This document shows positions 20,541-32,500 of a DNA stretch of 64,000 nucleotides, in pieces. The notes under the pieces were generated by a model. The model saw only the letters and a list, made by a program, of their open reading frames with translations. It was not told the origin of the DNA and made no database searches. Each line of letters opens with the position of its first letter. Positions within the stretch are counted from its first letter, which is position 1. This DNA is from Myrica gale (Eukaryota; Streptophyta; Magnoliopsida; Fagales; Myricaceae), in assembly GCA_963930655.1 (NCBI GenBank), contig OZ005609.1, positions 16,069,001-16,133,000 of the forward strand, read 5' to 3'. The translations under genes were made by a program, and so were the position numbers.

Positions 20541-23500
20541 ATGGCTCTCAGATTTAGAGCACCTACCGTCTCCTTCCCGCTGAAACCCTCTGGTTTGCTA
20601 TCTTTCCCTTACCCATACCCATACCCATACCCATATCCAAAACGAGTCGAAATGTCCCGAAATGTCCACACAAATGCTCCTTTCGCTGCCTCATCTGGGA
20701 GTACGAATAGAAAGCTCCCTATACTACTCTTTGACATCATGGGCACCATTGTTCACGACCCTTTTTACGAAGACGTCCCTGCCTTCTTCGGGTACTCAGA
20801 TTTATTGGTCCTTGATCCCATTTCTTTTGCTTTATGATTTTGTTTTTGTTTCGTTCCTTAAACATTGATTTTGGATTCATTGTCTTGTGGCCTGGCTAAT
20901 GGGATATTAACTTACATGGGCTTAATCCAATTAGTTTTGCTTCGTTTTCTTGGGATCCTGAAGGAAAGTTGGTGGGATTTACTAAACCGCGTAAATCATG
21001 TAGAATTTCCTACGAGGAAATTTCCCTAATTGGATAAGATCACGCTCTCAGTTTCCTTTCAAATACACCAGTAAAGTGGACATTGTTTCAGTTTTTGTTA
21101 CTTTTATTTCATAATGGTTTGCTTTTGCCAGGATAATAGTATTTCTCAAAATGGATAACGTCACTGAGGATTCCAGTTTGACGTATCCGTAAGCTTGTAG
21201 GGCTTCATAAAAATAAAACAAGCAGGGATCCCTGTAATTTTAAGGAATAATGAACTGTCCATCATTATGTAAATGAACAACACCAAAATTCTTGTTTGAT
21301 ATCACAACCATTGGGTACCATACCAATAATCACAACACGAATAAGTTACTGGAGCCAAGGATGCGCGGTTTACATGTTGTATCTCGCTTGATTAAGATGC
21401 TTTTGGAGTCTTTTTAGAGTTCTAAGGAAAGTTCTTTTAATTAACCTGACATATATTCAGTAGTGTATGGTAGTTCTTTGAATGCAATTATAAGGAAAGT
21501 TCTTTTAATTAACCTGACATATATGCGTTTCATTTCTCAGATCATTCGGTGTTCACTTGGTTCGTAGAAAGTTTTGTAGATTACTCTTCCTGTTACAAAA
21601 GATAATTGAATTCAGCTTTTATGCTCAGAATGTCATTGAAGGAATTAATCGAATGCAAGCACCCAACTGCATGGATTCAGTTCGAGAAGGGGATAATTGA
21701 TGAGGTACTCTTGTAACTGATGACTGCATAGAGAAGTTTGGCTTTTTAAAATCTTAACTACCTGAGACATCCATTACAGCTAAAAACTGTCTTAAATTAT
21801 TGCCGAACAAATGATAGGTCATACGAAATTACTGTGTCCAATTAGGATCTGAATGCCTCTGCTAGTTCTGAAAGAAATGAAATAAGAATTTTGTTTGCAT
21901 GGATCCTCAGCTTCTCTTTGGTTGCATATTAGTAGTAGTCAAACTTTTTCTTTTTCTTTTCTATTGTACTTTCCGCTGGTAAACATTTTGCTTACTTCGA
22001 TTCTCCAATAAAGCATCAATTCAAAATTGGAACCGGGCAACCTGAGTAGCCTTTTTATGGGTAGTCTTAAGGGGCGAGTATCAAGGAAGAAGAAGTTGGT
22101 AACTTCACTTGTTCTGCGAAATTCTAATGGGTTTTCAAATTATTTGTTCGATCCGTGGGATGTAATGCAATTCGTAGCTGGGGAAGGTATAAGGATTTAA
22201 GCAGCTACTCTGAGAAAGTACCTTTTGTTTATTGACCTAACATCTATGCTTTAAGCAAACCATGTAAACTAGGTTCTAAAAATTCAGCTAAGTATGGTAG
22301 TGCTTCAAGTGGTTGGCAAACCAATGTGATCCATGGTTCCTATGGTGTGAGCCTGTGGAAGCACATTAGCAAAGGATGACCCCTCTTTAGTGGGAACATT
22401 CGGTTCTTGGTGGGTTATGGTCTTAGTGTGAGGTTTTGGCGTGATCTATGGTGTGGGGAAAGGCCTCTGAAATTGGTATTCCCTCTTTTGTTCTCTCTTG
22501 CTAGGCACAAGGATGTGATGGTTGTGGATTGTTTGGAGGGCGCTTCTGGATATGGGCTATGAAATATTCAGTTTGCTAGAACTGCCAATGATTGGGAGCT
22601 CAGAATGGGGTCTCTTCGGTTAAGTCGTTGTATGGGCTTCCGGTTGAGGGCTTTGGCGAGGTTTTTCTGTGGATGCAGATCTAGAAGACCGTTGTCCCGC
22701 CTCGCGTTTCGTTCTTTGTATGGGAAGCAACTCGTGCAGGTTTTTTTTTTAATAAGAAAAGCTTTATTGAAAAAGAAAAGGAGGTAACAGTACAAGGAGG
22801 TATACTGAATTCCTAATCCAGACAAGCTACAAAGCTAATAAAATCATATACATCAAAGAAAGGACTACCCAACACCGAATTGACCCAGAGAAACAAAATG
22901 CTCATCAACTTTCCCCTTAACCCCTCAAAAGACAAAAAGGTATTCTCAAAACATCTATCTTTCCTCTCCCTCCAAAGAACCCACCAGATGCACGTAGGGA
23001 TCAATATCCACACCCTCAAAGCAAGAGGATTATTGAACTTCTGCTTCCAGCAGAACATCAGTTCCATCATCCTAGAAAGCATAACCCAACAAAAATTCGT
23101 AATGTTGAACACACGAGACCACAAATCCCTAGCAACTGCACGATGTAGATATGATCCACAGATTCCCCACTGGACCTGCAAAGAAAGCACCAGTCAAGTA
23201 AATAAAAACCCTTTTTCCTCAGGTTGTCGATGATCAAGATTCTTCCATGGGCAGCTTCCCACGCAAAAAAGTAGACTCTCAAAGGGGCAAGGGACCTCCA
23301 AATATGCTTCCATGGAAAAGTCACATAAAGGGCTGCAAGAGAGAGTCACATACATCGATTTCATCGAGAAAATACCCGTCTTGGTACCCGTCCAGCATAT
23401 CTATCTTCAGCCCTACCCGTCACGATCGAAGAATAAAGAAGGGAGAAGAAGGACGAAAACATCTCAATTTCCCAATCATTTGCTGCCCTTATGAACTGAA

Positions 23501-26500
23501 CATCCCAAAAATCCAAACCTGAATCCTCTGCCTAATAATCAGCCACCAAAGCTCCCGTATCTCTAGCCAAATCATATAGGGCCGGAAAAACAAGCCTCAA
23601 GTGTTTCTCCCTGCACCAATGATCACTCCAAAAACGAACACTAGTACCACTCCCCACCACAAATTGGATGTTTGGGCTGAACACATCCCACCCTTTGCTA
23701 ATAAACCTCCAAAGACTAAAACCATAGGTCGCTCTTCGCTGAAGGGTCCTCCACCCGCCCACCACACTCCCAAACTTACCCGCCACCACATTCCTTCACA
23801 AACTATTGTGTTCAGAAGCAAATCGCCATAACCACTTACCAAGCAAAGCCTTGTTGAAAATGGTCAAACGCCGAATATCTAACCCACCATGTCTAATAGG
23901 GCGGCTAACCGTCTCCCACTTAATTAAATGGAACTTAAACTCCTCTCCTCTACTGCCCCACAAGAAGTCTCTTTGTATCTTCTCCAGTCTACAAGCCACA
24001 ACCGAAGGGATAGGGAAAAGAGATAAAAAGTAAGTCGGGAGATTAACAAGAGTAGACTTGATCAAGGTGACTCTACCGCCTTTCGAAAGATAACTGTGCT
24101 TCCATCCAACCAACCTTCTATTAGTTCGCTCCACAATGTCATTCCAAATGTGAAGACTCTTGAACCGAGCACCCAAGGGGAGGCCGAGATACTTAATGGG
24201 CAAAGAAGAAACTTCGCATCCTAAGATATCAGCCAAGGCCTGGGCATCCCCCCACCTCCCCTATGGGTATAGCTGCAGATTTCATAAGATTGATCTTCAA
24301 CCCAGACACCGCCTCAAAACAAAGCATAAGACATCTAAGTGTATGAAATTGACCCTACTCTGCGAAGAGCAAATAAGAAATACTCACCTCCTCACTGCCA
24401 GCAAAGAACCCCTAAATGGAACCCACCTCATCCAACCGATTCAGCATTCGACTCATAGCTTCCATAACAATAAAGAACAAAAAAGGCGATAAGGGATCAC
24501 CTTGGCGCAGACCACGAGAACCACCAAAAAAGCCTATAGGGGAACCATTCACCAGCACCGAGTATCTAACAATAGAGATGCAGAACTCAATCCATCTACA
24601 CCATCGATCACCAAAACCGCACCTCCTTAACAAGTAAAGGAGAAATCGCCAATTAACATGATCGTAAGCCTTGTGGACATCAAGCATGCAAAGCATACCG
24701 GGAAGAGAAGATTGGACCCTGAAATCAATGCACTTGATAGTGATAAGAACCAAATCCAAAATATGTCTACCCCTCACGAAGGCACTTTGGGAAGGCGAAA
24801 TAATAGCATCCAAAACCAATTTCAGCCTATTTGCCAAAACTTCAGCCTTATTGCCACTGGTCTTCAGTAAAGGGTCTCTCAAGCCACTCAGCTTCCTCCC
24901 CGGAAATTGAATAGAACCCCAAGTCATCCAACAGAGGTCTCCATGAATGAGGCTCTTGATACAAAGAGCTATAGAAGCGAACTATTTCATCAGAAATACA
25001 CTCAGGATCCGCCACAAGATCCCCATCAATTTCCAACGAAGAGATAGAATTCACTTTCCGATTAGAATTAGCCACCCGATGGAAGAACTTGGTGCATCTA
25101 TCACCCTCCTTGAGCCAAAAAGCTCTAGATTTCTGCATTCCTTCCATATCAATAAGGAGATATAACTCCCCTGAGACTTCCTAGCTTTACCTACCTCATC
25201 GATCACCCCTCTTTCCAAAGCATCAAGAGACAAGAGTTCTTGTAACAATGAGGACTTCCTCACAGCTACATTTCCGAAAGCCTCACGATTCCAAGTTAAG
25301 ATATCCCGCATAATAGCCTTCAATTTGGAATCAAGCACAAAACTCGGAGATCCAGCAAAGACATAAGACCTTCGCCACCGCCCCATTGCTCCACGAACTC
25401 AACAGCCTTCAGCCACATATTTTGGAACCTAAAGGGCTTCTTACCTCTACCCACAAGAGTACCCTCCAAGATAATCGGAAAATGATCCGAATACAAACGA
25501 GGCAATCGCTTCTGGGAAACCTGCGGAAACAAAGACTCCCAACTAGGAGTGAAAAGAAAACGATCAATCCTAGACCACGATTGAGCTTGTCGCCCGTTAG
25601 ACCAAGTAAAAAGACCTCCTAACAAAGGAGAGTCGATCAATTGATGCTCATCAATGAACTCTGAGAACGCTAACATAACATTGTTGAACCCCTCTGATCC
25701 CGAACGTTCACTCAGAGAGCAGGAAACGTTGAAATCCCCCCCAATACACCACGGTAAAGACCACCACTACATTATCCCAGTCAATTCCTCCCACAAGAAT
25801 CGCCTCCTAAAATCATCATTGGGGTCATAGACCTCAGAGAACCCCCAAAGAGCCACATCACCAACATTCTTAAACATAACCGAAACGGAAAAGCTGCCAA
25901 CGTTGGACTCCACCAGCCCAAGGACCCTGAATCCCAAAGAAGCAAAATGCCCCTTGAAGCGCCATCCGCCTCCAAACAACACCATGCAACATGGGTCTCC
26001 CCCCTAAGGCTCCTAATGGTGGCCCTGGAAGCAAGCATCATCTTTGTTTACTGAAGACAAACCAAATCAGGCTTCCAACCCCTCAATAAGTTTCCAATTC
26101 CACAACACTTTGCTCTATCGTTGAGCCCCCTCACATTCCAGCTAATAATCTTTGGATTCATGAAAATGGTTGTTTTGCCCTCCCATCCTTCCTATTTTTC
26201 TTCGGGACATAATTCTTCCCCTCATAATTAACTTTAGAACTCAGTCCCTTGAGCTCTCTAAGGCATTTCTTAATTGACAGGGAAGTGTAGTACCCAGTTG
26301 AGCTCTATCCTTCTCCAAGTTAGCAAACAGTAACATCAACTGCTCATCCTAGCCCCTATAGGAAACTCCGACCACTTGCCTAACATAATGCACCATTTGA
26401 AGCACCCAATCAGAACTCACAGCCTCATAGGACTGAATCGGAAAGATGGGAGCCGAAACCCGAGCAAACACCCCAAGCAGCTCGCCCAACACCTCCCCCC

Positions 26501-29500
26501 ACCTGAGGCCTCTGCTGAACTTGGAGGCATGACAAGAGCCCCAGAACCGGAAGCCCCTTCTCCCCCAACACAACAAAGCTCCGTCGCCGACGACATTTTG
26601 CCTACCTCCTTTGCAACAACCGGCGCTAGTGAAGATAAAGAAGGGACCAAGACCAACTTAGACTCGCCGACAGGATACACTGCCGGCTTCGGCAATACTC
26701 CGACGACACCTTCGCCCAACGGGAGCAAAGCTGACAATGACCCAGGCTCGGGCTGGAGCCTGGGAGCGGTAGTCGCGACCCCAGGAGAGCCTACGCGAGG
26801 ATGCGCAAAGAACTCCTGATCGTTCGACACGGACCTACCCGGATCCATCGCTCCAGTCCCGATAAGCCCTGACTTCCTGGGAGGAAAGAAGACAAGCCTA
26901 AAATGCCCGGCACGCCCTTCACACTGGGCCCCCTTCACAGAGTCTAGAATGTCCTAAGCGCCCAGATTGCTCGGGACGCCAGTAAGGTCCTCGACCAGGA
27001 AGTCCATAATGCCCGGAGATAAGTCCTATGAGCCAGAGGAGTTCTGAGAATTCAGTCCTGTAATCCCCAGGATGGCTCGGGGAAAGCCCTGAATAATGCC
27101 TTGCGAGCTCTGAGTATTCTGTCCCGGGACGCCCAGTATGCCCAGGGTCTCACCATGCTTGATCTGCTGGCAAGTTAGGGCTAGGGAGAAGCCCTGTATA
27201 ATGCCCGGGGATGCACCCTACATGTCCTGCTGGCCTGGACTGCCCGGGTAAAAGCCCTGTATAGCCTGCTGGCCCTGATTCTTCCCTGCGAAAGAAGGGT
27301 TGACCCAACGAGCAACCCTTGAGGGGCTTCCAAGTCCACCTCTAACTAAATCGACACCATCCCACATACCTGCCAACTGCGACTGAACCACCGACCTTTG
27401 GGACTCCAGCTTAAGCCCGCAGATCAAGCATTTTAAGTTATCCATGGGCCCAACCGCAGACGCACTGCTCACCAACCCAATTAGGCAATCCAGCTCCCCT
27501 CTCATCCTTAATAAAGCCTCCCACACATATCCTTCTAACACATTTGGCCACAGTGGCGGCTTACTAAAAGCCTAATTGGGAATCACCAAGCGCGCCTCCC
27601 TTTTGTCCTCATCGTTTGCATGCGGGACGACAAGGATGTCAGTTGACGACTGCTGATCAGCTCCAGAAAAATACAACAACTCTCTCTCTGACAACCAGCA
27701 GGACACTTTCCAACAACAGCTTTCTCCTTCGACATGGAAGAGGAAATTAAATGGGGAAGCGCGACACCTACGACTACTGAGGCATGTAGATCCCGTGACC
27801 CTACTACATCACCTAAAATTTGAATAGGGGCTTGTGACCTACCACAGACTCCGTTCACCACCACCGGAGTCGCCGCAACCTAAGCAAAAGAAACGTTCGG
27901 CCGGACCATAGAGGATCCCACCGGTTTCACTGAAAAACTCGCGGATCGAACACAGGACACAACATCAAGAAAAACGCGATTCAAGATCTGCCACCTGTGA
28001 CCATTTTGACCTACCGGCACCATCACCGCCCCCACCATCCTTCTCCCTCCATATTCGACAACCGCATCATAAGGACCGCCTTTGTTACAACATCTTTGTG
28101 CCAAAAAGCCATGCTGAGACTCATTGAACTTAGAGGCAAAGTCTACAGCAGGGGAAGCCACCATCAATCTATCGAACATGTTAACCATCCACACAGCCCC
28201 ATACTTCCCCATATGTATCACGTTCACACACCGGGAACTCCATTCTGAAAATTGAATATCGCTTGTTGCACGAATCCTCACTTCGAATTCCTTAGACTCA
28301 ATATGAAAATTGCAAGTCAAAAGCGTCATCATGATGCCGTAAAACCCAGAAACCAAACTGTAGTCACCTTCCTCCTTCACCCTCCTCAAACTTCAGTTAA
28401 GATGGTTGTAAAGAACGCATTTCTTCATGGTGATCTCAAAGAAGAAATCACGAACAAAATTCTTTCTCGGAAAGCTGAAAGCTGCTCAATCCTTGCATTT
28501 CCAATGCAAGTGCTTCAAGCTCTGGTGAAAGTTTTGAACTTGAGTAAACCTAAAGCTCAGAACAGCCTACCATTTACAACACGCAATATCACCTTATCCC
28601 AGCAACATCAGTCAGTACAATCTGGGTTGCTTGCCAGACATCCTTCTCAGCTGTGAAAGATCACACTAAATCTTCAAGAAATTAATCAATCATAACCCCC
28701 TCCTCCTTAGTATTGTCAACTACCCTTGGGTGATGCCTATGAGGGTGGGTGGGGTGCTGAAGTGTTGGAAGAGGAAGTTCAACAATCATTTGGCATTGGC
28801 TGTGTGGAATATAATTCATTTGTGCATTTGGTGGAGCTTATGGAGGGAAAGGAACGAAAGATGCTTTGAAGATCAGGGGCTGTTCTTAAAATGTTTGAAG
28901 GGAAAGATGTTGCAGACCTTGTTTCTGTGGGCTAATGGTGTGCTGGATTCCCTTTTTGTAGACTTCTCTAATTTTATTAGTTTCCTCGCTTGCTTGTTGT
29001 AGTCGGTTAAGTACAGCCTTTGCACTGTTCTGTTTTCTTTTTCTTTCAATAAAGTTTCCCTTACTTATAAAAAAAAATCAGCATAAGGTTGAGAAATGAA
29101 CTACGACAACAAACTAACATTAAAGAACAGTGGAATCAGATGTTGTGTAACTGCCTCTAGCACAGCCTCAATTAGAGAAACATGATTTGAGTTATTTATT
29201 CCTATTTTTTCAGGGGATAGGATTTTGGGGGAAACAGAATTGTGCTTAATTTGAATTCCTTTTAGGAGTCGAAGCATTATCTTGCTTGGTTTAGCTAGTC
29301 CAGTTTGATACTATACTGCTAAATGTTCTTTTTTCATTTTTAGTGATAGGCTAAAAGTTAACATGCAATCATGCTGACTGCCAACTGATAAACACTAAAT
29401 GCTTGCATGACTCACCGCTGTATTGTAGGGCGTGGAAGTTCTTTTAGCTCTCATACTTATGTATTTCACATTCAACTCCTATTTACTTAAGTGTGGATTT

Positions 29501-32500
29501 TCAATAAGTGGCTTTTGTTTTCTCGTTTTCTAGTTGAATACGAAGCTAGGTGGCAATACTTTTGGGGGTGTTGGCAGTGTTGAAGAGTTCCTATCCAGTA
29601 ATTGTTGTCCTACGATTCACTTTAAGAATATGCCTCCTGTTTATTTTGTAGTAAGTAATTGTTGTGTGATGGTTGTCATGTTCTTCAGGACAATTGTGTG
29701 ACATTCAGGCATATTCTTGTTTTTTACGACACCTTTCATGTCAGCTTCTCTATATAAATATAGGTGGAGCTTGCCAGAATATTTTTTAAAGATGGGAGAT
29801 CTTTCGATTTAGAAGGTTGGTGAAAAGTCTCCCAATGCTTACTTCGCATCGCAGTGTCAATTGTGTCTGTGGTATGGACTATAGTACATTAAGCCTGCGA
29901 TATCTAGAAATTATGCTGGCTTTTATAACAGGATCTCATATGTAGACATAATCACTCACTGGATATGTAAAAGAATATAAGAAAAACCTGGGCAAAAATT
30001 CAGTAGTGGTCATGTCTTAGATACCCACTACAAGTTTGGTTTGTTATTTATTCCTTTTGTTGAGTCAAACCATTTTGCTTTCGTTATTATGCATTAGAGA
30101 TCTCTACTGGGACTATAACAATAGTGCACATTATTATTATTTTTTTTTTTGGGGGGGGGGGGAGGGAGTGGGTGTTGTTAGCTTTTAGTAATGTCACTGC
30201 ATGTTTGTGGTATTTAATGTGGTACAGTGCTTATTCTTATTTATGACAATTGAAATTTGCATACAACCTTGTCCTATTTAAAACTCTCTTTCATAGATCC
30301 TCCACAAAATGTGGTACATATTAAAATTGATATTGTGGCTTATTTTCTCAAGGAATACGAAAAATTATCATAAAAAGATAAAGCTAATTGTATAAGAAGA
30401 CAGAAGAAGTCTACTAGGAAATGCAATTGAAGATACTGATGAAGTCTTCAATAGAAGCCAAAAGTAGTAGCCCTATCATACAAACATCTTAGAAATGGTG
30501 ACATATTTTGATATATTGAAATGACTCGATGAAGTGCTAGCTACACTACAATTCCAAAAGGACTAGTCAGTGTCACCTTTTAACCTCCTCAAATTCATTT
30601 TAAGGCCATCTTCCACTTAGTAAGGATCCAATGTAGGATTTTATTCTAATTCTTTCTACTCGTCCCACTCAATATGAGACTTGGGGTGTTACATATATGG
30701 TAAAAAAAATTATGATACTATAAATAATAAGCTCGCAAAAGGGAGGCAATGTGTTACGAGCTGAACTTTAGGGAGGCTCTGTGTTTTCAATCTAATCATA
30801 GGGGCTAGCATGCATATTTCCCAAAAGAAAAGGAAGAGTAGAAAATTAATGTACATTATGTCATCATTGTCTGGGTCCCTCGTATGTTTTAACCCTTTAA
30901 AATAAGTTTATTTATATAAGTTAACTTAATTCAATACGACATGCTCCATTAATAGCCCTTTGCAAATGTTAAAATATTGTTGAAGTATGAACCAGGATAA
31001 GAACTAATGAACAACTATTTAGTTTTTTTTATTTTTTTATAAATACGCCAGTTTTATTAAAAAGAAGAAAAACATGAAACACACAACAACGAAATTAACA
31101 GTACAAGAGAAAATACTGAAGAATCCTAACACAAACAAGAACACCCACCCACCCTCAACCCACTAGCCAAAAAGACCCTCCCAAGAACTCCCCCCACCCG
31201 TAACCCAAACGAGACCCCTAACAGTCCAGTCCAAAGGTCACAGTCTTCCTAGCGGTCGAAGAAGACCCTTCATAGTTAACTGAAGACTTCAAGCCCTTCA
31301 ACTCCCTGAGCATCCTCCCCCTTGATTTTCTAGTTTTTTTCGAACGAATCTGCACCCGATTGCGTTCCAATGCTTCAAAGAGATCCCTCAGCTTTTCCTC
31401 TTGACCACCACAAGACACCCCAACCATCTCACCCACAGAGGAAACCATGTCCATGACCCACGCCGGAGATTCTCCCCCAAAGCTTTATGAGGGAAACTAA
31501 CCGTCAAGGGTTCGGTCGAGGTATAGCTTCCATCCTTTGTCGCTAGAGACCTAGCAACACTACTGTCTACACAAACTATAGCCCCTCCCCCTACTAAAGA
31601 ATCTGCAAACCTATTACCTTAATGAAGGGCAACTCCTAATTCCCCCAAGGAAGCCGCCGAAGCCTTCAAAACAGAGTCACCGAGCTTCTCCAAGACCTCG
31701 GCCTCCACATATCGTCCAACCTCCATCTCTAGAGAGCGTGACTCAAGAACCTATCCCAAAGAGCTCTCAACACAAGCCCGGGTCTTAGACAACCCCCGAG
31801 AACACTCCCCCACCTCCAGACCACCTAAGAGAGCCCCAGAAGAAAGATCCAACACTGCTCTCTCCTGGACGTCGGAACTCCCAACACCATTCTCCTGAAC
31901 GTGGACCCCCTCCATCAGGACACCACTCTGGAGCTTCCCAACCTGAATATCGGCTCGGTCTGTCTCCAAAAGGCAACAACTCGACGTCTCCAGCAAGCCA
32001 GAAGAGAAGCGGGTAAAAACAGCACCAACACCATCTGACTGTTCCGGCGTCGGCGAGTCGCTGGAACCCATCCCTGCCACCACAGACAGCGTCGCCGGGG
32101 GCAAGTTGTCCACCGGCAGAGAGTTCCGGTCTGCACCCAAGAGCAACTCCAGGGGATCGGAGATGGCGCTGTTATTAGCCTCAAGATTGGTTCTCGGGTC
32201 ATCCTGCCCATTGCCCGGTTCTGCAAGCCCACCCGGCCCAGTACCAAGCCCACCCAAGACCCTTCCCAATTCAGCCTCAGAAACCAAATGGACCCCCTGC
32301 CTAGATGCAAAGGTGTCGGGCTTTAGGGAACTTGTGCATCCCACTGGCCCACCAACGGCCTTAAGAGGACACTCCGGGCCCTCATACCTCCCCTCAACCT
32401 TAGAAGCCTTCCCAGCACACTCAGCACAACCAATACGATCATCCAACAGGCCCAACGAACCCTCACCCAACACTGACCCGAGAAGCCTATTCAAATCATC

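Larger units (their letters stand above)
22741..28389 (-). mobile_element. LINE-B, nearly full-length L1-type element, decayed
   Basis: Its poly(A) tail appears as poly(T) at 22741-22750. Going up on the - strand come zf-RVT (about 22900-23320), the reverse transcriptase (23800-24930), endonuclease (25300-26161) and an ORF1 (26162-28389). It interrupts LINE-A. I could not find its target duplication, and the 5' border near 28389 is approximate. It lies antisense to FHY1 in intron 2. Confidence 0.85.

Noticed and set aside
30139-30175. G-quadruplex signal
   Set aside because: A single G run next to a T run is more likely slippage; there is no conserved spacing of four clear G tracts.
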